Assembly: GCA_963817855.1 (NCBI GenBank)
Contig: CAWFQA010000001.1
Span: 1,178,001 to 1,242,000, forward strand
Length of the DNA stretch: 64,000 nucleotides
Reading direction: 5' to 3'
Source of the DNA: JAKAAZ01 sp963817855
GTDB lineage: Bacteria; Acidobacteriota; Terriglobia; Terriglobales; Acidobacteriaceae
The translations under genes and the position numbers were made by a program. The notes beneath the pieces were generated by a model that saw only the letters and a list, made by a program, of their open reading frames with translations, had not been told where the DNA came from and did no database searches. Below, one piece after another: positions 8,460-18,508 of this stretch. Each line of letters opens with the position of its first letter. Within the stretch, counting starts at the first letter, position 1.

Positions 8460-9797
8460 CTACGGATGAAAGCTGATCAGATCGATTCCGCTCTTTCCAT
8501 CGTGAACAACATAAGACAGCGTATACAAAGTTCCATCGGAACCAATCACGAGGCTTTGCGGCGGATCGATAGGGCCACCATGGCTCAACACAATCTGGCC
8601 GTGGTCCACATACTTATGGTTTGAAATATCGTAGGTGATCAGGTCCGTCCCGTCTTTTTGCTCTGCTGCTGTCTTTGAGCCCTTCCTATCGCTTGAAAGT
8701 GGAGCTCCCGTAAGGTAATACAGCGTGTGTCCATCCGCACCCAGAGCAAGGCCCAGGTATCCATATTCCATACCGTCGAACATTCCCGTTCTCTTGGACG
8801 CTTCGGACGTGAGCCGTGCCAGCACCTCCACCGATCGCGCGCGGGGATCGAAGCGAAACAAATAGCCGGATCGTCCATTCACACCGTAGATCGCCTGCTC
8901 GGAGGGTACCCAGATCGCCGCTCGCCAGTTGTAGGCCATCCCATGCATCGACGGATTATATGAACCGAAATAATCTTTCTTAAGATTTACGCCCGTAACT
9001 GTATCGACCTTGTCTTTGTCGTAGTCATAACGATGGATGGTTCCGTCTCCCGTCGTGAAGTAGGCCGAGCCGTCCCGTGGATCAATCACAATCCTGCGAC
9101 AGATGGCTCGGTACGTGCTGCCCAAAGCACCAAGCTCTCCCCCATGAAATAGGGTTCCAAGATCTTTTAATGTTTTAGTTTTCAAGTCATAGCGCAGAAA
9201 GTCGCCGGCTGGCCACGTGATGCCGTACAAACGACCCCGCGGCACGTCCATATTCATCGCGATGATGCCTTGCCCGCCCGGTGCGATCGCAAGGTTCGTA
9301 AATTTTCCAGTCTTCATGTCGTAAGACACAAAATGTCCGCCCGGGTAAGGCCGATAGCCGTTGGGAGCCTTGGCTGTCCGTTCAACGCCGCTCGAATTGT
9401 TGTAATACCCCAGGTGCGTCGAGAAATAAAGCTTGTCACCGTCCTGGACAAAATTCACATGGCTCTTGCCCTGCGCAACCGCTTTGACGTTGCCTTGGCC
9501 GACAGCATCGTTCAAATTAGCGATGTGCGTAATTGCCCTGGTCTTCGGATTGAAGGAATACATCTGTCCAGGTAGGTTGTACTGCGCGGAAGAAAGCACG
9601 TAATAAATCATTCCATCGCTGGAAATGCCCATGCCGTTGTAAGCTTCCCCGGGTTTTGCGGCGGCCGGAAAATGGGAATCGTATGCCGTTGCCCGAATCA
9701 CATGGGAGTCGACGCTTTGACCATAAAAGATTGGCGTTGCTGTACTGGCAACGAGTAGGGCGATCGCAAATTGGCGGACAGCAGACAGAATTTTCAA
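8460..9797 (-). CDS. Exported beta-propeller-like protein of unknown function
   Basis: A 445-residue protein. The start is a TTG at 9797 behind GGAG with a 7-base spacer; it is followed by a signal peptide (LKILSAVRQFAIALLVAS, cleavage near FYGQS). An upstream in-frame start at 9953 would add 52 residues with no signal-like character. The body is made of repeated blade-like units (DGMIYYVLSS, GDKLYFSTHLG, RGRLYGITWPAGDFLRYD, GSAYFTTGDGTIHRYD, HTLYYLTGAP, GTLYTLSYV), suggesting a 6-7 blade propeller of the SMP-30/PQQ-like shape. No catalytic residues can be named. It is divergent from the enoyl-CoA hydratase gene. Confidence 0.72.
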   Translation of the reverse strand: MKILSAVRQFAIALLVASTATPIFYGQSVDSHVIRATAYDSHFPAAAKPGEAYNGMGISSDGMIYYVLSSAQYNLPGQMYSFNPKTRAITHIANLNDAVGQGNVKAVAQGKSHVNFVQDGDKLYFSTHLGYYNNSSGVERTAKAPNGYRPYPGGHFVSYDMKTGKFTNLAIAPGGQGIIAMNMDVPRGRLYGITWPAGDFLRYDLKTKTLKDLGTLFHGGELGALGSTYRAICRRIVIDPRDGSAYFTTGDGTIHRYDYDKDKVDTVTGVNLKKDYFGSYNPSMHGMAYNWRAAIWVPSEQAIYGVNGRSGYLFRFDPRARSVEVLARLTSEASKRTGMFDGMEYGYLGLALGADGHTLYYLTGAPLSSDRKGSKTAAEQKDGTDLITYDISNHKYVDHGQIVLSHGGPIDPPQSLVIGSDGTLYTLSYVVHDGKSGIDLISFHP

Positions 9798-10025
9798 TGT
9801 ATATCTCCATAATCCGAATCGAGAGCAGCGGGCAGATCTTAGTTCTGCTTGTTTTCTGCGCGCGTATGTCAATACTTTATATTCCCGGCCTGGAAGCATA
9901 CTCCGGGACACAGAACATTGTTTCACCGTCTCCATGGCCTTTACCACACTCATTTGGAATTGATAGACTCACCAGTCTTCCGACAATCGCTCTGTGAAGC
10001 CTCGATCGAAAGGGACCGCGACACC

Positions 10026-10820
10026 ATGACGCCAGAAAAAACCTTGGAAAATATTCAGCTCGAAATCCGCGACGGCATCGCCTTTCTCACCCTCAACCGG
10101 TCCAAAGTCTTGAACGCACTCAACGCCGCTACGCTTCGCGAACTGCAATCCGCGATCAACACCATCAAATCCGACGACTCCATTCGTGTCGCCATCTTCA
10201 CCGGTTCCGGCGAAAAAGCATTTGCCGCCGGTGCCGACATTCAAGAGCTGGCCCAGGTGAATGGTGTCGAAGGCCGCGATCTCGCCTTGCGCGGACAGGC
10301 TGTGCTGCGCGCCATTGAAACCTGCCGCAAGCCGGTCATTGCCTGCATCAACGGATTTGCGCTCGGCGGCGGCTGCGAACTCGCCCTTGCCTGCACCCTC
10401 CGCATTGCCAGTGAGCACGCCAAAATGGGTCAGCCAGAAGTCAAGCTCGGCCTGATCCCCGGTTATGGTGGAACACAGCGGCTCGCTCGCCTCGTCGGCA
10501 AAGGCGTCGCCCTGCAAATGATTCTCACTGGAGAAATTCTTTCCGCCGCCGACTGTCTCCGTGTCGGCCTCGTGAATGAAGTCGTCGCCCCCGATCAATT
10601 ACTTCCCCGCGGAGAAGCGATTGCCCGCGTCATTGCCGGCATGGCGCCGCTCGCCATTCGCTATGCGCTGGAAGCAGTCGACCACGGCTACGATCTGCCG
10701 CTACAGGAGGCATTGTTTCTGGAAGCCTCTCTCTTCGGCCTCACCTGCGGCACCGCCGACAAAGGAGAAGGCACGGCAGCCTTTCTCGCCAAGCGTGCCG
10801 CTGTCTGGCAAGGCCGCTGA
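10026..10820 (+). CDS. Enoyl-CoA hydratase/isomerase family protein
   Basis: A 264-residue protein of normal crotonase length, starting at ATG 10026 behind AAGGGA. An oxyanion-hole segment FAAGADIQEL and the second glycine-rich loop INGFALGGGCELALAC are intact. Catalytic Glu residues lie in GCELA and QPEVKLGLIPGYGGTQR, matching true hydratases (EchA/PaaF-like) that hydrate 2-enoyl-CoA in beta-oxidation. The frame remains open upstream to 9849, but that region is the divergent promoter area. The neighbouring lipoprotein and oxidoreductase genes do not fix the pathway. Confidence 0.93.
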   Translation: MTPEKTLENIQLEIRDGIAFLTLNRSKVLNALNAATLRELQSAINTIKSDDSIRVAIFTGSGEKAFAAGADIQELAQVNGVEGRDLALRGQAVLRAIETCRKPVIACINGFALGGGCELALACTLRIASEHAKMGQPEVKLGLIPGYGGTQRLARLVGKGVALQMILTGEILSAADCLRVGLVNEVVAPDQLLPRGEAIARVIAGMAPLAIRYALEAVDHGYDLPLQEALFLEASLFGLTCGTADKGEGTAAFLAKRAAVWQGR

Positions 10821-10859
10821 TGTCTTCGACGAACGGCCCACGCTGATATTCTGAAGACA

Positions 10860-11417
10860 ATGTTTCGTGCCACCTTTCGTTTCTCCGTCCTTCGATCCGC
10901 TGCGCTGCTTGTGCTCTCGGCGTGCCTCGCCGTCAGCGGATGCCGAAATTCCGACAACACCTTCGACATGTCTCGCCACGCCGCGCGATGGGCGGCTGCC
11001 AAGACATCCGCCCGTCGGGAACTCAGCCAGATTGCACCTCCCTTGAAAAGCGTTTACCTCAACATCAATCAGGAATCGCAGTGGCAGAATCCATTTCTCA
11101 GCGTGGAGCAGAACATGATTCAACTGCGTATCTATTTGCCGGATGAAAACTCCAGCCCCATCGATCGCGGCGGAATCACCCGCTTGAGTTCCGCGCGCAA
11201 ACAAGTGGTCAATGTTCGCTTGGCGGAGTTGCCCCGCGCGCTCGCCTCGCTCCCCGACGGCGCATGGCCGTACGGCCGTGTCATCGCCATCGGTAAAGAA
11301 AAAAAGACGCCGCAAAATCGCGCCTGGTTTCCCGATCATCTCGACATCACCGTTCGCGCCTTGCAGGATATGGGTGTGGTCGTGGATGACTGGAATCATC
11401 CCGCAGCCCTCCCGTAA
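10860..11417 (+). CDS. Small lipoprotein of unknown function
   Basis: A 185-residue protein starting 39 bp after the enoyl-CoA hydratase stop. Its signal peptide ends in the lipobox AVSGC. The mature part has no repeats or known motif; it contains strand-like blocks (KSVYLNINQESQWQNPFLSV, MIQLRIYLPDENSS) and a helix near the end (DITVRALQDMGVVVDDW). It is probably anchored in the outer membrane facing the periplasm. No function can be assigned. Confidence 0.75.
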   Translation: MFRATFRFSVLRSAALLVLSACLAVSGCRNSDNTFDMSRHAARWAAAKTSARRELSQIAPPLKSVYLNINQESQWQNPFLSVEQNMIQLRIYLPDENSSPIDRGGITRLSSARKQVVNVRLAELPRALASLPDGAWPYGRVIAIGKEKKTPQNRAWFPDHLDITVRALQDMGVVVDDWNHPAALP

Positions 11418-11470
11418 CTGGAGCCAGTGACGTCCACCAAGCTGCATCGACCTCCAACAGAGGAAATGAA

Positions 11471-14410
11471 ATGGCCGAGCCGCAATTTCCGATTCTCGTC
11501 GAACAAAAACGGCCCCACCCGCATGAGCGTTTCTCCGCTCATCGCGAGTTGGAGGCAGCTCTTCGCCAGTCGGTTCGTGGCGAAGTCCGCTTCGACTCCG
11601 GCAGCCGCGCCCTCTACGCCACCGACGCCTCCAACTATCGCCAGCTTCCCATCGGTCTCGTGCTTCCGCGCGACACCGCGGATGTCGAAGCCGCCGTGGC
11701 CGCCTGCCGCAAATTTGACGCTCCCATTCTTTCTCGCGGCGCGGGCACCAGCCTCGCCGGCCAGTGCTGCAACGTGGCCGTGGTGCTCGATTTTTCCAAG
11801 TATGTCGACCGAATCCTCAATCTCGATGCGCAACGTTGCCAGTCGCGCGTCGAACCCGGCATCGTTCTCGATCGTGTGCGCGAAGCTGCCGAGCAGCATC
11901 ACCTGACCTTCGCTCCCGATCCCGCCACCCATAGCCGCTGCACCCTCGGCGGCATGATCGGCAATAACTCCTGCGGCGTGCATGCGCTCATGGGCGGCAA
12001 GACGGTCGACAACATTGACTCCATGCGCGTCCTGCTCTACGACGGCACCATTCTTGAAGTTGGCGCAACCTCCGACGTCGACTTCGAAACCATTGTCGCG
12101 GCGGGCGGCCGTCGCGCAGAAATATATACCGCCCTTCGAAACATTCGCGACCGCTACGCCAGCCTCATTCGCGAACGCTATCCAAAAATTCCTCGCCGCG
12201 TCTCCGGCTACAACCTCGATGATCTGCTTCCAGAAAATGGCTTTCACGTCGCCCGCGCGCTGGTCGGGAGTGAAGGCACTTGCGTCACCGTACTCGATGC
12301 AACTCTGCACCTTACGCCCAGTCCGCCCTGCCGCATTCTCGTAAGCCTCGGATTTTCCGATGCCTACATCGCCGCGGATTACGTCCCATTCGTGCTGCAG
12401 CACAAACCCATCGGCCTCGGAAGGCTTCGACGGTCTGCTCGTCGAATTTATGCGGCGCAAGCATCTTGTCGAAAACGACCTACAACTCCTCCCCGATGGT
12501 GACGGACATTTACTGGTGGAGTTTGGCGGGAACACCCTCGAAGAGGCTCAAGCGCAAGCGAGCACCATGATTGAGGCCGCAAAAAAAATCTCTCCTGCGC
12601 CCCATGCCCGCGAATATTCCCAATCAGAAGCCGCGCGTGTCTGGAGGGTGCGCGAATCCGGGCTCGGCGCAACAGTCTTCGTTCCAGGGGAGCCGCACGG
12701 CTGGGAGGGTTGGGAAGATTCGGCCGTCCCGCCGGAAAAAATGGGCAGCTACCTGCGCCAGTTATTTGCCGCCGCCAAGCGCTACGGCTATCGCTCGCCC
12801 ATCTACGGCCACTTTGGCCAGGGTTGCGCACACATGCGCTTCAATTTCGATCTCGAGAGCGAAGCCGGCATCGCCAAATATCTCCAGTTCATCAATGAAG
12901 CCGCAGACATTGTTATTGCGCACGGTGGCTCGCTCTCCGGCGAACACGGCGACGGCCAGTCTCGCGCCGCGCTACTGCACAAAATGTTTGGCCCGGAGCT
13001 GGTGCAGGCTTTCCGCGAATTCAAAGCCGTCTGGGATCCCACCAACAAGATGAACCCCGGCAAGCTCGCCGATCCCATCGCGGTGTATGGCCCGCAGGAA
13101 AATCTTCGTCTCGGCGCCGGCTATGAAGTTCAATCCGTCAAAACGCATTTTCAATTTCCCGATGACGGCGGATCTTTTTCTGATGCCACGCTACGTTGCG
13201 TCGGCGTCGGCGCTTGCCGCAAAGAAACCACCGGCACCATGTGTCCCAGCTACATGGCCACTCGCGAAGAGCAGCACTCTACGCGCGGCCGCGCTCATCT
13301 TCTGTGGGAAATGTTGCAGGGCGAACTGCGCCATCAGGGCTGGCAGAGCGAACCTGTGAAAAATGCGCTCGAGCTATGCCTCTCCTGCAAGGCTTGCAAG
13401 CACGAGTGTCCGGTCAACGTCGATGTCGCCACATATAAGGCGGAATTTCTTTCGCACTATTACGAGCACCATCGCCGTCCCATCCACGCCTATGCCTTCG
13501 GCCTGATGGATCAGTGGGCGCACCTTGCTTCCATCATGCCGCGTCTCGCCAATCTTCCCGGTCAACTCCCCGGCGTGCGGGATGTCGTGAAGGCTGCGAT
13601 CGGCATGGCGCCGAAACGAACAATTCCCGCCTTCGCACCGCGAACTTTTCAGAGCAGTTTCCAATTCCGCGCCGGCAGGCAAAAAGATTCGCGCCCCTCC
13701 GTTCTTCTCTGGCCCGATACGTGGAACAACTATTTCTATCCCCAAGCCGCGCAGGCCGCAGTCGAGGTGTTGGGCGATGCCGGATTTGCCGTGCAGGTGC
13801 CGCGCGGTCATCTCTGCTGCGGTCGCCCGCTATATGACTTTGGCATGCTCGACCGCGCTAAACGTTATCTAGTGCGCGTGCTCGATGCGCTTGCTCCACA
13901 ACTGCAGTCGAACACGCCCGTCGTGGTTCTCGAGCCGAGTTGCGCCAGCGTCTTTCGCGAGGAATCTCTGAACCTTCTCGCCAACGATCCTCGCTATGCT
14001 GAGCCGGCCAAAAAGCTCGCCGCTCAAACCTATCTGCTCAGTGAATTTCTGGTGCAAAAAGCGGACCACTACACAACCGCCCGCTCGTCCCGACCAGCGC
14101 ATTCTGCTGCATGGCCATTGCCACCAGAAGCCAAGAATGACAGAGGAAGTTGAATTACTCCGCGCATCCGGCGCTCAGGTCGAGCTGCTCGATTCTGGCT
14201 GCTGCGGTATGGCCGGTCCCTTCGGTTTTGAAAAGGAAAAATATTCGATTTCAACTGCGCTGGCCAACCGCATCTCTGATGCCCGCCGTCGAAGCTGCCG
14301 AAAAGGAAACAGTCATTGTTACAAATGGTTTCAGTTGCCGCGAACAGATCGCGCAGCTCTCCAATCGCCGCGCCGTGCACCTCTCCCAAGTCCTCGTGCG
14401 TCGCGATTAA
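11471..14410 (+). pseudogene. FAD-binding plus 4Fe-4S oxidoreductase (GlcD-GlcF fusion, D-lactate/D-2-hydroxyacid dehydrogenase type), broken by three +1 frameshifts
   Basis: If joined the product is about 978 residues, the length of YdiJ-like FAD/Fe-S dehydrogenases. Piece 1 (11471-about 12418) holds the FAD PP-loop domain with SRGAGTSLAGQ, TLGGMIGNNSCG and LVGSEGT. Piece 2 (about 12420-14088) holds the oxidase C-domain (YGHFGQGCAHMRFN, GEHGDGQSR, NPGKL) and the ferredoxin-like clusters (CRKETTGTMCPSY, CLSCKACKHECP). Piece 3 (about 14090-14272) has HGHCHQK and GCCGMAGPFGFEKEKY. Piece 4 (about 14274-14410) has IVTNGFSCREQI. The frame runs 2-0-1-2, each shift being one extra base (near 12419 in CTCGGAAGG, near 14088, near 14273). 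Protein homology is continuous across every break, so either the gene decayed very recently or the assembly has insertion errors. The start has AGAGG upstream. Confidence 0.88.
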
Positions 14411-15390
14411 TAGCCCGCCTCGTTTACCTGGTTCAGCATCGGCTCTCCCGCCATGTAGCGTCGAACCTGCTCGCCGGCGAACTTATACCCGCGAGTCGAA
14501 AATCCCGCGACCGAACCCGCAATGTGCGGCGTGATGAAACAATTGGGTGCGCTCCAAAGAGCATGCCCCTTGGGCAGCGGCTCCGGGTTCGTCACATCCA
14601 GCACCGCGTGAATGCGCTGGGCTTGCAGTTGCTGCAACAGTGCATCCGTATCCACGACCGGACCACGCGCCGCGTTCACCAGCAACGCGCCCGGCTTCAT
14701 CCGCGCCAGCATGTCGGCATTCATCATGCCGCGAGTGGTTTCTGTCAGCGGCACCAGCAGCACCACCACATCGGCCCCCGGCAGCAATCCGGCCAGATCG
14801 CCGAACGCCGAAACCCCCGGCTTCGCCGTCCGCGCCACCCGAATCACCTCGACGTCGAACCCCTGCAACAGGCGCTCCAACTTGGTACCGATATTGCCAT
14901 ATCCCACGATCAGCACCTTCTTGCTGTGAAGCTCATCCGCAAGGAGCCGATACGAATGCGCGCCCGCTCCCTCATCCCGCGGAGCTGCCTGCGCCCCGCC
15001 CGCGTCTTTCAGCAACACCTGCCCATCCCAGTACTGCTCGCGCTGGCAATCGCGGTAATGCGGGAAACGGTACAGACTCCCCAGAATGGCTCCAACAATC
15101 CACTCCGCCACCGGAATATTGTGCAGCCCCTGCCCATCGCACAGAAGGATTCCTTTCGGCAGCCATGGCAAAATCCAGTCCACCCCAGCCAGCAAACACT
15201 GGATGACTTTCACCCCGCGCAGAAAAGGAAACATCGGCGTAGCCAGCCATCCAAACATCGGCGGGATCCAGAATTCCACCTCCACCGGATGGTCCAGATT
15301 ATCCGGCAACCGAATCAGTTCAACGTTTTCTTTCGGGAAATCGACCAGGAAATCCTCAGAGATATTCGCAGGCAGCCCTATTTTCAACAT
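14407..15390 (-). CDS. D-2-hydroxyacid dehydrogenase (NAD-dependent)
   Basis: A 327-residue protein of the D-isomer-specific 2-hydroxyacid dehydrogenase family. The Rossmann glycine motif is VLIVGYGNIGTKLERLL. The catalytic triad is visible as Arg in NAARGPVVDT, Glu in NPEPLP and His in TPHIAGS. The family reduces 2-keto acids such as glyoxylate, hydroxypyruvate or phosphoglycerate-related substrates; specificity cannot be read. It is convergent with the FAD/Fe-S oxidoreductase and overlaps its end by 4 bp, so the two 2-hydroxyacid enzymes sit end to end. The pairing suggests related substrates (inference). Confidence 0.92.
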   Translation of the reverse strand: MLKIGLPANISEDFLVDFPKENVELIRLPDNLDHPVEVEFWIPPMFGWLATPMFPFLRGVKVIQCLLAGVDWILPWLPKGILLCDGQGLHNIPVAEWIVGAILGSLYRFPHYRDCQREQYWDGQVLLKDAGGAQAAPRDEGAGAHSYRLLADELHSKKVLIVGYGNIGTKLERLLQGFDVEVIRVARTAKPGVSAFGDLAGLLPGADVVVLLVPLTETTRGMMNADMLARMKPGALLVNAARGPVVDTDALLQQLQAQRIHAVLDVTNPEPLPKGHALWSAPNCFITPHIAGSVAGFSTRGYKFAGEQVRRYMAGEPMLNQVNEAGY

Positions 15391-15586
15391 GGCCTGATGA
15401 TAATCAGCGGAGTTTCATGGGGCAAACCTGCACATACTTTTACCTTTCTTGCGACGAATTTGCTCCGGGGGTACACTTGAGGCGACTTCCGAGACACGTG
15501 AAGGAATCGATAGATCAACGCCTGTGATTTTCGGCGGCGGAAGTCATACCACTCAGAAGGGAATTCCCGAATCAAACGGAATTGAG

Positions 15587-16426
15587 ATGAAGGTTAAACC
15601 CTTAAGAACTGCAATCGCCTTGTGCATCGGCGTCGCCATTTCCCAATGTTTGTGGGCTCAAAGCCAGACTGTCGAAACTCCTCCCATGCTGGATGAGGGC
15701 TTTCACGAGATGTACAATCTCCACTTTCCGGAGGCGCACGCCATCTTCGCAAAATATATGGTTGAGCATCCCGAAGACCCGATGGGCCCCGTCTCCGATG
15801 CCGCCGCCTATCTTTTTTCCGAGTTCCATCGTACCGGCGTGCTCGACATGCAGTTATTCACTAATGACACGAATTACCTTAAACACAAAACTGTCCCCGA
15901 TCCGGCCACCAAGAAAGCCTTCAACGCCGCCCTCGACAAGGCGAATGGGCTGTCCGACGCGATCCTCGCGGCGCATCCGAACGATGCAACCGCGTTATTC
16001 GCTAAAACGCTCACCTTCGGGCTGCGCGCCGATTATGCGTCGCTGATTGAGCGTCGCGACCTCGCCGGATTCCAGTTTACAAAGCAGGGCAGCGCCTATG
16101 CCCATCGCCTCCTCGCCGTCGATCCCCATGCCTACGATGCCTATCTCGCCGTTGGCATGGAAAATTACATTCTCGGATTGAAGCCGGCGCCGGTTCGTTG
16201 GCTGCTGCAAATGGCGGGCGGAGAAACCAACAAGGTGCTGGGCGAGCACGATCTGGAATTGACCGCCGCCCAGGGTCATTACCTCAAGCCGCTGGCCAAA
16301 CTGCTGCTCTCGGTCGCCGCGGTGCGCGACAAGGACATCACCAAAGCCCGCGAATTGCTGGGGTCTCTCGCACAGGAATTTCCCAACAATCCCCTCTACG
16401 CGCAACAGTTGGCGAGACTCAAATAA
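15587..16426 (+). CDS. Exported helical-repeat (TPR-like) protein
   Basis: A 279-residue protein from ATG 15587, giving a signal peptide (KPLRTAIALCIGVAISQCLWA, cleavage before QSQ). An in-frame start at 15449 would add 46 poorly conserved residues. The mature protein is all helix, with TPR-like units such as EAHAIFAKYMVEHPEDPMGP and ARELLGSLAQEFPNNPLYAQQL. No enzyme motif is visible. It is periplasmic by prediction. It is convergent with the porin gene, with a bidirectional terminator between them. Confidence 0.75.
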   Translation: MKVKPLRTAIALCIGVAISQCLWAQSQTVETPPMLDEGFHEMYNLHFPEAHAIFAKYMVEHPEDPMGPVSDAAAYLFSEFHRTGVLDMQLFTNDTNYLKHKTVPDPATKKAFNAALDKANGLSDAILAAHPNDATALFAKTLTFGLRADYASLIERRDLAGFQFTKQGSAYAHRLLAVDPHAYDAYLAVGMENYILGLKPAPVRWLLQMAGGETNKVLGEHDLELTAAQGHYLKPLAKLLLSVAAVRDKDITKARELLGSLAQEFPNNPLYAQQLARLK

Positions 16427-16437
16427 CCTCGTTGCAG

Positions 16438-16530
16438 ACGGTAGACCCCGGACTTCAGACTTCAGTCCGGGGAGCCGAACCCGCATCCCCTGACGCGCCT
16501 TCAGGCGCTGAGGTACGCCCCAACCGGATT
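16438..16530. repeat. Left copy of a repeat flanking the porin gene
   Basis: It contains a perfect short hairpin (CCCCGGACT/AGTCCGGGG, 16446-16472) followed by CTTCAGGCGCTGAGGTACGCC and AACCGGATT. A diverged copy in the same orientation lies at 18808-18893 on the other side of the porin gene: GGTAGAC, a CCCGGC/GCCGAGGG hairpin, CTTTAGACGCCGAGGTACGCC and AACCCGATT. Confidence 0.6.
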
Positions 16531-16565
16531 CGGATCGACCGCCTGAAACGTTTGCCGGGTTGCCC

Positions 16566-16606
16566 CAAAAAGAAAGGGCGTGGAATTTTCCACGCCCTTT
16601 TTATTG
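16566..16606. terminator. Bidirectional intrinsic terminator between convergent genes
   Basis: Perfect 13-bp arms AAAGGGCGTGGAA and TTCCACGCCCTTT with a TT centre, preceded by an A-rich run and followed by TTTTTATT. It lies between the TPR-like gene (+) and the porin gene (-) and can serve both. Confidence 0.85.
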
Positions 16607-16621
16607 ATGAAGCTGCCGCGT

Positions 16622-18508
16622 TTACGGCAGGTAGTAACGGAACGATGTGAACAGCATGTTGTCATTCCCGTGTGCACCGCCGCCTGGATTCAACGTGCCA
16701 CCCGCGCCAGACCACAGGTCACGGCGAATATTGCTGTACTGGATTCCCTGGCGCAGACCGCCCTTGGCCCCGTTATGGATATAGAACCAATAGCCAACCG
16801 TGAATTCCTGCACGTCCTTGTTGTTGCCGCTGCATTTGTTGGTGGAGTTACCCGGAGTGCCCGGGTCCGAAGCTGGGAACGCGGCGGTCGATGGAGCCTC
16901 GATTTTGCAGCCCGACATGTCGGCGGTATACGTCCCGTATCCGACCTGCTTGCCCTTAGTGACGATCGCATAGTCGCGGCCAATGTAGTCGCCACCATAG
17001 TTAACGTAGATGTTCAGGCGCTTGTTCGGATTAAACTCCACCGTGCTCAGGCCAGAGAAACCGTGCAGCGGAGAGAGCGCGCCGTCCGGTCGAATCGTGA
17101 CGTCGGCAATCGTCGAGGAACCGTAGCGTCCCGTACCGTCGCCATAGAGTCCTTTCAATCCGATCGTCACCTTCTTATGCAGCACCGCAGCTCGTCCGCT
17201 CGCGCCGATGCCACCGCCCGTCACTGTATCGTTATATGCGCCGGTGGAGTCTGTACAGGTGGGTGTGGTTGTGCCGCTGATCGGCTGGCAAACCTCGTTC
17301 GGGTAGATGCGGTCGCGGAAGAAACGCGCAATGCCGAACACTTCATAATGCTGTCCCGGTGAAGGCTCGAAAGCAGCCTTGGCGATCATGTCCGGGGCAA
17401 CGTTGAAGGAGTAGTTTGCCGTCGAGTTGTAGAGTCCGCCGCCCGTACCACCCGCTCCAATCAGAATATTGGTTGGCAGATTGCTCCCCGCGGGGTTCAG
17501 AATTTCGGCAGCCTCTGCCGAAGCACCCAGCCACATCTTTTCCCCGAATTGTTTTGAGACCCGGAAGCTGTATTGCCGCGCCCAAACAAAGCCCGTCTCA
17601 TATTGGGGATCAATGGTAGATGGCAGGACCTCAGTTCCGCGGGTCAAGCCTTGCGTGGTTTCAGTTACCAATGACCAGCCCTGGCCACCGGAAAAGTCCC
17701 ATCCATTGTTCAATTTGGCGTCCGCCCACAATTGCCGCATGCGAAGTACGTAACTATTTGATTGGTTATTGTTGGACGTGATGCCAGTGCCCAACCAGTC
17801 CATCTCGTAGTAACCCGTCATCGTCCAGTTCGCCAGCTTGCCCGTCGCCTTGATGGCGAGACGCGACTGCCGGCCAGTAGCCTGGAACTCACTCATCTGC
17901 GCGGCCGGAGAATACTGCAGCGGAACACCCGTAAATGGTGTGTTGATGTCGCCGCCGGTGGCCCCGCTGCGCCAAACAGTTTCAGCCGCCAGGAAGCTGC
18001 CATGAGGCGAGATCGTGACGCCCTTGTAGTAAATCTCATCCGGATGCATGACCTTTTTCTTTAAAGCCTTCTGGTCCTGCTCGGCCATGGTCGCCGTCTG
18101 CTGGGCCTGCTCGGCCTGCGCTTGAACATTCTGCACCGCTTGATGCAAATTGGTATAGGCCTGATCGCTCTGCGTGGCATTCTGCTGCGCAGCCTGTAGC
18201 TGGGACTGTGCCTGCTGAGCAGCCTGTTGCGCCTGCTGCGCTGTTTGCTGCGCCTGCTGCAGTTGCTGGTCGCGGCTTAGTAGCTGCTGTCTCAGTTGAT
18301 CGATCTCTTGCTGCTGCTGCTGGAATTGCTGCTGCACCTGCTGCATCTGCTGCTTGATGCTGGTTGACTTTGTGTTCACATGCTTCTTGTGAACGGTTGT
18401 GGTCGTGTTTGTGCCCGACTGGGCAAATACAGACATGCCCGCCTGCGGCAACACCGCCACACAGGATGCAAGAATCAGGGCTCTAACTTTGTTCGGTGCG
18501 CGTTTCAT
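16622..18508 (-). CDS. Outer-membrane porin with an N-terminal Gln-rich coiled coil
   Basis: A 628-residue protein from ATG 18508, chosen because GAGAGG precedes it and a signal peptide (MKRAPNKVRALILASCVAVL, cleavage near VFAQS) begins there. Residues about 45-140 form a Gln-rich coiled coil (many QQ and AQQ repeats), fitting a periplasmic trimer stalk. The remainder is a strand-rich barrel with Trp/Tyr girdles, ending FTSFRYYLP. This resembles porins of the OprP/DcaP-like kind, with an SLH/coiled-coil-like anchor replaced by a simple stalk. Solute specificity is unknown. It is flanked on both sides by copies of one repeat. Confidence 0.82.
   Translation of the reverse strand: MKRAPNKVRALILASCVAVLPQAGMSVFAQSGTNTTTTVHKKHVNTKSTSIKQQMQQVQQQFQQQQQEIDQLRQQLLSRDQQLQQAQQTAQQAQQAAQQAQSQLQAAQQNATQSDQAYTNLHQAVQNVQAQAEQAQQTATMAEQDQKALKKKVMHPDEIYYKGVTISPHGSFLAAETVWRSGATGGDINTPFTGVPLQYSPAAQMSEFQATGRQSRLAIKATGKLANWTMTGYYEMDWLGTGITSNNNQSNSYVLRMRQLWADAKLNNGWDFSGGQGWSLVTETTQGLTRGTEVLPSTIDPQYETGFVWARQYSFRVSKQFGEKMWLGASAEAAEILNPAGSNLPTNILIGAGGTGGGLYNSTANYSFNVAPDMIAKAAFEPSPGQHYEVFGIARFFRDRIYPNEVCQPISGTTTPTCTDSTGAYNDTVTGGGIGASGRAAVLHKKVTIGLKGLYGDGTGRYGSSTIADVTIRPDGALSPLHGFSGLSTVEFNPNKRLNIYVNYGGDYIGRDYAIVTKGKQVGYGTYTADMSGCKIEAPSTAAFPASDPGTPGNSTNKCSGNNKDVQEFTVGYWFYIHNGAKGGLRQGIQYSNIRRDLWSGAGGTLNPGGGAHGNDNMLFTSFRYYLP

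Noticed and set aside
12400..12440. Programmed +1 frameshifting in the dehydrogenase
   Set aside because: No slippery codon run, stop codon at the shift site or downstream stem common to the seven sites; insertion error or decay is simpler.
11396..12535. 379-codon minus-strand frame across the FAD domain
   Set aside because: Antisense of recognisable FAD-binding motifs; composition is typical of shadow frames.
13996..15480. 494-codon plus-strand frame over the hydroxyacid dehydrogenase gene
   Set aside because: Only its first ~90 codons are real (piece 3 of the frameshifted dehydrogenase); the rest is antisense of the 2-hydroxyacid dehydrogenase.
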